Assembly (NCBI RefSeq): GCF_900111685.1
Contig: NZ_FOHX01000013.1
Location: 1 to 40,226 of the forward strand
Source of the DNA: Nonomuraea wenchangensis
GTDB taxonomy: Bacteria; Actinomycetota; Actinomycetes; Streptosporangiales; Streptosporangiaceae
DNA length: 40,226 nt
Reading direction: 5' to 3'
In this document: positions 33,319 through 40,226 of the stretch, piece by piece
How positions within the stretch are numbered: the stretch's first letter is position 1
Layout: every line of letters starts with the position of its first letter
Position numbers and translations under genes: made by a program
Notes under the pieces: model-generated
The model's database searches: none
Seen by the model: the letters and a program-made list of their open reading frames with translations, nothing else
Told to the model about the DNA's origin: nothing

Positions 33319-36300
33319 CGCGCCTCGCCTTCCAGCAGTCGTGCCAGGTCCTCGGGGTTGAGCAGGCCGAACGGCCGCTCCGGTGGGGTTTGCGCGGGCT
33401 CGACGGCCGGCGCGGCGCGCAGCCGCCCGGCCAGCTCCCTGACGGTCTGGTGGCGGAACAGCTGCTCCAGCCGGACCGCGTAACCGGCCTCGCGCAGGCG
33501 GGCGACCACCTTGAGGCTGCGGATGGAGTCGCCGCCGACGGCAAAGAAGTTGTCGTGGGCCGAGACCCGCTCCAGCCCGAGCACGCCGCGCCAGGCGGCG
33601 GCGACCGCCAGCTCGGCCGCGCCCTCGGGCTCGGCGTGCCCGGCGGACCCGGCGGCGCGCGGGTCGGGGAGCGCGTTCCTGTCGAGCTTGCCGCTGCGGT
33701 TGAGCGGCAGCTCGGCGAGCACCGTCCACGTCCTCGGGATCAGGTGGTCGGGCAGGGTGTCCCGCAGCAGCCGCTCCCATCCGCCGCCGGGATCGGCCGG
33801 GTCGGCGGGGACCACGTAGCCGGCCAGGCGCAGCCCGGCGGCGTCGGCGACGGCGCGGACGGCGGCGGCGCGCACGCCCGGCAGGGCCGTCAGCGCCGCC
33901 TCGATCTCGCCGAGCTCGACCCGCATGCCGCGGATCTTCACCTGGTGGTCGGCGCGGCCGAGGTACTCGATCTCGCCGTCGGGCCGCCACCTGGCCAGGT
34001 CGCCGGTGTCGTACAGCCGCCCGCCCGGCGGGCCGTACGGGTCGGGGACGAATCGCTCGGCGGTCAGCGCGGGGCGGCCGACGTAGCCGCGGGCGAGCTG
34101 CACGCCGCCGATCCACAGGGTGCCGGGCACCCCGACGGGGACCCGGTTCATGCGGTCGTCGAGGATCTCCAGCCGGGTGTTCGGCACCGGCCGCCCGATC
34201 GGGACCGTCGGCTCGCCCGGCTCGTACGGATGCCAGGTGACGTCCACGGCCGCCTCCGTCGGCCCGTACAGGTTGTGCAGGGAAGCACCGGGCAACGCGG
34301 CGGCGAAGCGGGCGGCCAGGCCGGAGCCCAGCGCCTCGCCCGAGCAGACCACGGTGCGCAGCGCGCCGAGCCGCGCGCCCAGGCCGGGCTCGGCGAGGAA
34401 GGCGTCCAGCATCGACGGCACGAAGTGCACCGTGCTGACCGACTCCCGCTCCAGCAGGTCCGCCAGATAGGCGGGGTCGGCGTGCCCGCCGGGCCGGGCG
34501 ACCACCAGCCCCGCCCCCGTCATCAGTGGCCAGAACAGCTCCCACACCGACACGTCGAACGAGTACGGCGTCTTGAACGCCACCCGGTCGTCCCCGGTGA
34601 GCAGGAAGGCGTCCTGCATCCAGCGCAGCCGGTTGACGATCGCCTGGTGGGACACGCCGACGCCCTTGGGCCGGCCCGTGGAACCCGAGGTGAAGATCAC
34701 GTACGCCAGGTCGTCCGGATGCGGCCGGACGCCGAGCGGCCCGCCGTCCTCGGCGGCGATCGCCCCGGCGTCCCGGTCGAGCAGCACCGCCGGGGCCGGC
34801 AGCCGGTGGGCGAAGGTGCCGGTCGTGACGGTCAGCCGCGCGCCCGCGTCGGCCAGCATGCCCGCCAGCCGCCCGGCCGGATGGTCCGGCTCCAGCGGCA
34901 GGTACGCCGCCCCGGCCGCGACCACCGCGTGCACGGCGACGACCAGGTCCGCCCCGCGCTCCAGGCACACCCCGACGACCTCCCCGGGGCCCGCCCCGAG
35001 CGCCCGCAGCCGCCTGGCCAGGCGGTTCACCCGGCCGGCGAACTCCTCGTAGGTCATCCAGACGCCGTCGCAGCCGAGGGCCGGCGCGTCGGGGGTGCGG
35101 GCGGCCTGCGCGGCCAGCAGCTCGGGCAGGGTCGCGTCAGGGACGGGCGCGCCGGTGTCGTTGGCCCGGCGGACCAGCTCCAGCTCGGCCGGGGTGAGCA
35201 GCGGCAGGTCGGCGACCGGCCGGTCCGGCTCGGCGAGCGCGGCGGCGAGCAGCGCCCGGAAGTGGTCGGCGAAGCGCTCCATCCGGTCGTGGTCGAACAG
35301 GTCGGTCGCGTAGTGCAGCACGCCCGTGAGCCGGTCGCCGGCCTCCTCGATGACCAGGTGCAGGTCCGCCTGCGTCACCCCCGGATCGACGTCGAGGGTG
35401 CGCAAGGCGATCCCGGCGACGTCCGGCGGCGCGGGCGGCACGTTCTGGTAGGCGAGCATCACCTGGAACAGCGGGTTGCGCGCCAGGTCACGCTCCTCGG
35501 CCAGCTCCTGCACCAGCACCTCGAACGGCAACTCGGCGTGCTCCTGCCCGTCCAGCACCCGCTCGCGCACCCGCGCCAGCAGCTCGGCGAAGCTCGGCGC
35601 GCCGGACAGGTCGCCGCGCAGCACCAGCGTGTTGAGCAGGAGCCCGGCCAGTTCCTCCACGTCCGGGTGCGACCGGCCGGAGACCGGCGTGCCGACGGGG
35701 ATGTCGGTCCGCCCGGTGTAGCGGGCCAGCACCGCCTGGAACGCGGCCAGCACCACCATGAACGGCGTCACCCCCCGCTCCAGCGCCAGGGCGTGCGCCG
35801 CCGCCGTCGTCCCGGCGTCGATCCGGAACGTCAGCCGCCGCCCGTCCCCGCTCGCCCGCCCCTGGCGGTGCCGGTCCGCGGGCAGGTCCAGGCCGCCGGG
35901 CAGCCCGTCGAGCGCGTCCTTCCAGTACGCCAGGTCCGCCGACCGCTCGGCGACCCGCGCCCGGTGCCAGGCGGCGAAGTCCCGGTAGCGGGCGGGCAAC
36001 GCCGGCAGCTCCGCCGGTGAGCCGGTGACCCGGGCCCGGTAGAGCTCCATCAGGTCGCGCAGCAGGATCGACAGGCTCCACCGGTCGGCGACGACGTGGT
36101 GCAGGGTGAGGTACAGCTCGTGCTCCTGCGCGCCGCGCCGGACCAGCGCGGCCCGCGCCAGGGGCCCGGCCGCCAGGTCGAAGCGGTACCGCGCCTCCTG
36201 CCTGCCCACGTCCGCGCCCGCCCGCACGGCCAGCCGTGGCCTGCGGTCGCCCTCGCGCAGGACGGGCTCGCCGTCCTCGTCCGCGATGACCAGGCGCAGG

Positions 36301-39300
36301 GCGTCGTGCCGGTTCACCAGGTCGTCGAACGCGGCCGTCATCGCCGCCACGTCCAGCGGGCCGGTCAGCCGCTCCGCCCAGGCGACGTTGTAGGCCGGGT
36401 TGCCGGGGTCGAGCTGGTCGAGGAACCACAGGCGGGCCTGCGCGTGCGAGGGCCGCACCGGCCCGGCGGGCGCGGGCGGAATCGGCTCCGCCCTGCCTCC
36501 CACGCCGCCGCCCGCGTCGCCCAGGAGCGGGGCGAGGGCCGCGACGGTCGGGGTCGCGAAGCAGCGCCGCAGCGTCACCTCGGCTCCGTACGCCTCCCGC
36601 AGCCGCACCACCAGCCGCATGGCCAGCAGCGAGTGACCACCCAGAGCGAAGAAGTCGTCCTCCACCCCGAAGTCGTCGCGGCCGAGCAACTCGGCCCATA
36701 CGCCGTGCAGAACCCGCTCACCCGGCGTGCGCGGCGCCACGGGCCCTCCGCTCTCCGTCGTGGCCTGCGGTGGGGGGAGTGCGTTGCGGTCGAGCTTGCC
36801 GCTGGGCAGGACGGGGAGTTCGGTGAGGGTGACGAAGGCGGCGGGGATCATGGCGTCGGGGAGGCGGGCGCGCAGGTGGGCGCGTAGATCCGTTTCGTCG
36901 GTGGTGCCGGTGGTGTAGGCGACGAGTGCGCGTCCGCCGGGTGCGTCGTCGCGTACGGTGACGACGGCGCGGTGGACGGCGGGATGTTCGGTGAGAACGG
37001 CGGCGATCTCGTCGGGTTCGATGCGGACACCGCGGATCTTGACCTGGTGGTCGAGCCGTCCCAGATACTCCAGATGACCGTCCGCGTGACAACGGACCAG
37101 GTCGCCGGTGCGGTAGAGCCGTCCGCCGGGCGCCCCGAACGGGTCGGGGACGAACCGTTCGGCGGTGAGCGCGGCCCGCCGGTGGTAGCCGCGGGTGACT
37201 CCGGCTCCGCCGAGCAGCAGCTCGCCGGGCACGCCGACCGGCACCGGTCGCAGCTTCCGGTCCACCACGTACGCCGTGGTGTTGGCGACCGGCCGGCCGA
37301 CCGAGCCGCCCCGCCCGTCGGTGACCCGCCGCCTGGTGGACCACACGGTGGTCTCGGTGGGACCGTACAGATCCCACACCTCGCCGGCGACGCCGAGCAG
37401 GCGGTCGGCGAGCGGCCCGGGAAGCGCCTCGCCCGTGCTGATCACCCGCGGCACCCCGTGGGCGAGTGCGGGCAGCAGCCCCTCCAGGACCGACGGCGTG
37501 GCCTGGACGGTGTGCAGCGCGCCGCGCCGGATCAGCTCGTGGACCCGCTCGACCCCGGCCGCCGAGGCGAGCACGACGGTCCCGCCGGTGACCAGCGGGC
37601 CGAAGATCTCGATCATCGCGATGTCGAACGACACCGACGTCAGGAACAGGAACCGCGCGCCCGGCGTCAGCCCGGGCCGCTCGCGCACGTCGCCGAGCAG
37701 GCTCACCAGGCCCCGGTGCGGCACCACGACCCCTTTGGCCCGGCCCGTGGACCCCGAGGTGTAGATGAGGTACGCGGCCTGATCCGGATGAAAGCCCGGC
37801 TCGTCCACCGCGCCGGTTCCCCAGGTCGCCTGGTCGAGGAGGAGGACCCGCGCGGCGGCCGGCAGGCGGTCGCGGAGCGCGGCGACGGTGACCACCAGGG
37901 CCGCGCCGGAGTCGGCGACAAGCTCCTCCAGCCGGCCCGGAGGATACCCGGGATCCAGCGGGACGTAGCAGCCGCCCGCCTTCAGCACGGCCAGCAGCGC
38001 CACCACCAGGTCCGGATCGCGCGGCAGGCACACGCCGACCCGCGTCTCCCGGCCGACGCCGAGCGCCCGCAGCTCGGCGGCCAGGCCGTCCGCGCGGGAC
38101 TCCAGCTCCGCGTAGGTGAGGACGGCGCCGTCCGCGCCCTCGACGGCGCAGCCGCCGGGCGTGCGGGCGGCCTGCTCGGCGACCAGGTGGTGGATGCCGC
38201 GCTCCGGGTAGGGGGCCGCGGCGCCGTTCCAGGCGTGCAGGGTGTCGTGGAGCTCGGCCGCGTCCATGAGCGGCAGCTCCGACAGCCGCAGGTCCGGCGT
38301 GGCGACGGCGGCCCCCAGCAGCGTGCGCAGGTGCGCGGCCAGGCGGCGGGCCCGGTCGTCGTCGAACAGGTCGGTCGCGTAGTCGAGCACGCACAGCAGC
38401 GAGCCGTCCCGGCGCTCCTCCACGATCAGGTCCAGGTCGAACATGGCGGTGCCGGGCCGCACGTCCAGGCGTTCCAGGCGCAGGCCGGGCAGTTCGCCCG
38501 GCGGCGCGGGCGTGTTCTGATAGGCGAGCATGACCTGGAAGAGCGGGTTGCGGGACAGGTCACGGCCGCTCGACAGCTCCTCCACCAGCGTCTCGAACGG
38601 CAGCCCCGCGTGGTCGAACGCGCCCAGCGTCCGCTCCCTGGCGCGGCGTACCAGCTCGGTGAAGGCCGGGTCGCCGGACAGGTCGCCGCGCAGCACCACC
38701 GTGTTGAGGAACAGACCGACCGTCTCGTCCAGGGAGGTGTGCGGCCGGGTGGAGACCGGCGTGCCGATCGGGATGTCGGGCTGCCCGGTGTAGCGGGCGA
38801 GCAGCGCCTGCAGGCCGGCGAGCAGCACCATGAACGGCGTGGCGCGCTGCCGGGCGGCCAGGGCGCGCAGGCCGGCGGTGAGCCCGGCGTCCAGCTCGAA
38901 CAGCAGGCGGCGGCCCCGGTTCGACTGCATCGGCGGGCGCGGCCGGTCGGCGGGCAGGTCGAGCGCGTCGGGCAGGCCGTCGAGCGCCGCCCGCCAGTAG
39001 GCCAGGTCCCGCTCCCGCGACGGGCGGTCGCGCTGCCAGGCCACGTAACCGGCGTACGGCGCGGGCGGCGGCGGCATCGGCTCGCCGCTGTAGAGCCGGA
39101 ACAGGTCGCGGAACAGGATCGCCACCGACCAGCGGTCGGCCAGGATGTGGTGCAGGGTCAGGACCAGCCGGTGCTCGCCGGGGGCGACGCGCAGCAGCCG
39201 GGCCCGGGTCAGCGGACCGGCGCCCAGGTCGAAGGCGAAGCGGGCCTCCTCGCGGGCGGCGGCGTCGGCCTCGGCGGCGGACATCTCCTCGACCCGCAGC

Positions 39301-39668
39301 ACGGGCCGCACCTGGCCGGGGCCCTGCCGGGGCTCGCCGTCGCGGGTCTCGACGACATGAGCCAGCATCGGGTGCCGGTCCACGAGCGCGTCGAACGCCG
39401 CCGCCAGCGCGGCGGCGTCCAGGTCGCCTGCGATCCGGTACGCCCACGACAGGGTGTAGGCCGGATTGCCCGGATCGAGCTGATCGACCACCCAGAGCCG
39501 CCGCTGCGCGTCCGACAGCTCCCCGTCCCCCGGCGACCCGGCAGGGGCCTCGGTCTCCGGGCCGGGCCGCCTTCCCGCGCGGGCGCGCGTGAGGCGGGCC
39601 TCCAGCGCGGCGCGCTGTTCCGGGCTGAGCCCGGCCAGCCGCGCCCGTACCCCGTTCCCGTCGCTCAC
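33315..39668 (-). CDS. two-module NRPS C-A-T-C-A(Ser)-T
   Basis: A 2117-residue NRPS. Module 1: condensation (about 50-465, HHILADRWS at 173-181), adenylation (about 495-965) and carrier with GGHSL, Ser1013. Module 2: condensation (about 1072-1495, HHVVADRWS), adenylation (about 1515-2005) and carrier with GGDSI, Ser2048. Both condensation motifs have Arg in place of the usual Gly after Asp. The first A pocket reads about D-I-I-Q-I-T-L-V-W-K, nearest to glycine codes but with several changes, so no firm call. The second reads D-V-W-H-V-S-L-V-D-K, serine-type. The C-terminal tail is short and acidic (NPEDLARLLEGE). The GTG start overlaps the upstream NRPS stop, with GGAGGAG before it. Confidence 0.95.
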   Translation of the reverse strand: MSDGNGVRARLAGLSPEQRAALEARLTRARAGRRPGPETEAPAGSPGDGELSDAQRRLWVVDQLDPGNPAYTLSWAYRIAGDLDAAALAAAFDALVDRHPMLAHVVETRDGEPRQGPGQVRPVLRVEEMSAAEADAAAREEARFAFDLGAGPLTRARLLRVAPGEHRLVLTLHHILADRWSVAILFRDLFRLYSGEPMPPPPAPYAGYVAWQRDRPSRERDLAYWRAALDGLPDALDLPADRPRPPMQSNRGRRLLFELDAGLTAGLRALAARQRATPFMVLLAGLQALLARYTGQPDIPIGTPVSTRPHTSLDETVGLFLNTVVLRGDLSGDPAFTELVRRARERTLGAFDHAGLPFETLVEELSSGRDLSRNPLFQVMLAYQNTPAPPGELPGLRLERLDVRPGTAMFDLDLIVEERRDGSLLCVLDYATDLFDDDRARRLAAHLRTLLGAAVATPDLRLSELPLMDAAELHDTLHAWNGAAAPYPERGIHHLVAEQAARTPGGCAVEGADGAVLTYAELESRADGLAAELRALGVGRETRVGVCLPRDPDLVVALLAVLKAGGCYVPLDPGYPPGRLEELVADSGAALVVTVAALRDRLPAAARVLLLDQATWGTGAVDEPGFHPDQAAYLIYTSGSTGRAKGVVVPHRGLVSLLGDVRERPGLTPGARFLFLTSVSFDIAMIEIFGPLVTGGTVVLASAAGVERVHELIRRGALHTVQATPSVLEGLLPALAHGVPRVISTGEALPGPLADRLLGVAGEVWDLYGPTETTVWSTRRRVTDGRGGSVGRPVANTTAYVVDRKLRPVPVGVPGELLLGGAGVTRGYHRRAALTAERFVPDPFGAPGGRLYRTGDLVRCHADGHLEYLGRLDHQVKIRGVRIEPDEIAAVLTEHPAVHRAVVTVRDDAPGGRALVAYTTGTTDETDLRAHLRARLPDAMIPAAFVTLTELPVLPSGKLDRNALPPPQATTESGGPVAPRTPGERVLHGVWAELLGRDDFGVEDDFFALGGHSLLAMRLVVRLREAYGAEVTLRRCFATPTVAALAPLLGDAGGGVGGRAEPIPPAPAGPVRPSHAQARLWFLDQLDPGNPAYNVAWAERLTGPLDVAAMTAAFDDLVNRHDALRLVIADEDGEPVLREGDRRPRLAVRAGADVGRQEARYRFDLAAGPLARAALVRRGAQEHELYLTLHHVVADRWSLSILLRDLMELYRARVTGSPAELPALPARYRDFAAWHRARVAERSADLAYWKDALDGLPGGLDLPADRHRQGRASGDGRRLTFRIDAGTTAAAHALALERGVTPFMVVLAAFQAVLARYTGRTDIPVGTPVSGRSHPDVEELAGLLLNTLVLRGDLSGAPSFAELLARVRERVLDGQEHAELPFEVLVQELAEERDLARNPLFQVMLAYQNVPPAPPDVAGIALRTLDVDPGVTQADLHLVIEEAGDRLTGVLHYATDLFDHDRMERFADHFRALLAAALAEPDRPVADLPLLTPAELELVRRANDTGAPVPDATLPELLAAQAARTPDAPALGCDGVWMTYEEFAGRVNRLARRLRALGAGPGEVVGVCLERGADLVVAVHAVVAAGAAYLPLEPDHPAGRLAGMLADAGARLTVTTGTFAHRLPAPAVLLDRDAGAIAAEDGGPLGVRPHPDDLAYVIFTSGSTGRPKGVGVSHQAIVNRLRWMQDAFLLTGDDRVAFKTPYSFDVSVWELFWPLMTGAGLVVARPGGHADPAYLADLLERESVSTVHFVPSMLDAFLAEPGLGARLGALRTVVCSGEALGSGLAARFAAALPGASLHNLYGPTEAAVDVTWHPYEPGEPTVPIGRPVPNTRLEILDDRMNRVPVGVPGTLWIGGVQLARGYVGRPALTAERFVPDPYGPPGGRLYDTGDLARWRPDGEIEYLGRADHQVKIRGMRVELGEIEAALTALPGVRAAAVRAVADAAGLRLAGYVVPADPADPGGGWERLLRDTLPDHLIPRTWTVLAELPLNRSGKLDRNALPDPRAAGSAGHAEPEGAAELAVAAAWRGVLGLERVSAHDNFFAVGGDSIRSLKVVARLREAGYAVRLEQLFRHQTVRELAGRLRAAPAVEPAQTPPERPFGLLNPEDLARLLEGEAR
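36724..37026 (-). repeat. copy 1 of a 303-bp near-identical adenylation-domain tract
   Basis: This tract codes the end of the first adenylation domain (core motifs A9-A10 and the linker to the carrier) in the two-module NRPS. It matches 39924-40226 at an offset of exactly 3200 bases, with 14 mismatches by my count. The inner 86 bases nearest the A8 motif are identical. The match probably continues past the window edge in copy 2. Its codons (GAA, GCA, CTA, GTA, GGA) end in A more often than those of the flanking NRPS code. Confidence 0.85.
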
Positions 39669-40226
39669 CGCTCCTCCTCCAGCAGTTCCAGCAGGCCGGC
39701 CTCGCTCAGCCCTTCTTCGAGCACCGCCAGCGCCTGCTCCTCGACGGTCGTCGCGTCGAAGCAGCGCCGCAGCGGCAGCTCCACCCCGAACGCCGCGTCG
39801 ATCCGCCCGATGAGCCGCACCACGAGCAGCGAGTGACCGCCCAGCGCGAAGAAGTCGTCCGCCACCCCGACCCGCTCCCGCCCGAGCAGCTCGGCCCAGA
39901 TGCCGGCCAACGTCTCCTCCATCGGCGTGCGCGGCGCCACGAACCCTCCGCTCTCCGCAGTGACCTGCGGTGGGGGGAGTGCGTTGCGGTCGAGCTTGCC
40001 GCTGGGGAGGACGGGGAGTTCGGTGAGGGTGACGAAGGCGGCGGGGATCATGGCCTCGGGGAGGCGGGCGCGCAGATGGGCGCGTAAATCCGTTTCGTCC
40101 GTGGTGCCGGTGGTGTACGCGACGAGCCCGTGTCCGCCGGGTGCGTCGTCGCGTACGGTGACGACGGCGCGGTGGACGGCGGGATGTTCGGTGAGAACGG
40201 CGGCGATCTCGTCGGGTTCGATGCGG
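39665..40226 (-). CDS. NRPS, C-terminal A-T fragment (gene runs off the right edge)
   Basis: The last 186 residues of an upstream NRPS. The end of an adenylation domain is visible (RIEPDEIAAVLTEHPAVHR, then LPVLPSGKLDRNALPPPQ with the A10 Lys), followed by a carrier domain with FFALGGHSLLVVRL. A short tail ends in LLELLEEER, with no condensation, epimerase or thioesterase domain. The stop overlaps the GTG of the next NRPS by four bases, so the modules are collinear in this order. The specificity-pocket residues lie outside the window. It contains an in-frame TTA leucine codon at 40085-40087. Confidence 0.93.
   Translation of the reverse strand, partial: RIEPDEIAAVLTEHPAVHRAVVTVRDDAPGGHGLVAYTTGTTDETDLRAHLRARLPEAMIPAAFVTLTELPVLPSGKLDRNALPPPQVTAESGGFVAPRTPMEETLAGIWAELLGRERVGVADDFFALGGHSLLVVRLIGRIDAAFGVELPLRRCFDATTVEEQALAVLEEGLSEAGLLELLEEER
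39924..40226 (-). repeat. copy 2 of the near-identical adenylation-domain tract
   Basis: Partner of 36724-37026, about 95% identical and cut by the window edge. The carrier-domain code just downstream (39670-39900) is clearly more diverged from its counterpart. The high identity therefore begins sharply at the A-to-T linker, as expected for a recombination or gene-conversion boundary. Confidence 0.85.

Noticed and set aside
36972..39836. Long open frame on the plus strand opposite the NRPS
   Set aside because: Shadow of the adenylation and condensation domains on the other strand; repetitive Val/Gly/Arg composition.
29368..40226. An MbtH-like gene or epimerase domain hidden in the NRPS region
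   Set aside because: All frames were read for MbtH and epimerase motifs and none was found in the window; they may lie beyond the right edge.

Overview
This is high-GC DNA from a filamentous-type actinomycete. The genes use C/G-ending codons, have GGAGG-like ribosome sites, and often overlap at the stop and start codons (ATGA or GTGA). An F420-type LLM oxidoreductase, a PucR regulator, a PP2C/STAS pair, an MreB-like protein and a nonribosomal peptide synthetase (NRPS) locus all fit Streptomycetales or Streptosporangiales. The genus is not readable from this window. No tRNA, rRNA, CRISPR array or insertion sequence was seen. No stretch longer than about 250 bases lacks a gene; the longest gaps are 20929-21175, 14803-15006 and 14330-14526.

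Layout. (1) 1-4993, plus strand: the end of an acyl-CoA carboxylase alpha subunit, translationally coupled to mutA and mutB. This is the propionyl-CoA/methylmalonyl-CoA/succinyl-CoA route. (2) 5008-8131: a STAS protein, a two-domain YciI-like protein and a PAS-PAS-GAF-SpoIIE phosphatase. (3) 8192-14329, minus strand: a complete Mrp-type cation/proton antiporter operon, A(B)-C-D-E-F-G, with A and B fused and every junction overlapping. Upstream are a KhtT-N-like regulatory protein (14527-14802) and a divergent NarL-type two-component system (15007-16744). (4) 16755-20928, minus strand: a DadA-like FAD oxidase, a PucR-type regulator with a striking double operator in front of the oxidase gene, a DksA/TraR zinc-finger protein and a short MreB/Hsp70-fold protein. 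(5) 21176-24375: two divergent small exported proteins around a palindrome, then a fused SecDF with a strong terminator. (6) 24449-28106: a zinc-independent quinone-oxidoreductase-like MDR enzyme, a BtrH-like protein with a possible Cys-His-Asp triad, a small secreted protein and an LLM oxidoreductase. (7) 28122-40226, minus strand: an NRPS operon running off the right edge, with an MFS exporter as its last gene.

The NRPS part reads [..A-T] / [C-A-T-C-A-T] / [C-A-T-TE] / exporter. The last two adenylation domains carry serine-type pocket residues, so the peptide should end in Ser-Ser or a derivative. Odd points are a thioesterase with Cys for the nucleophile Ser and Arg where the catalytic His is expected, a GGDSI carrier domain without an epimerase, and an about 95% identical 300-bp tract shared by two adenylation-domain ends. 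A TTA codon lies in one of those copies.

The most testable new signal is the pair of 17-bp dyads 31 bp apart upstream of the oxidase gene. Function assignments rest on reading motifs by eye, and no database search was run.
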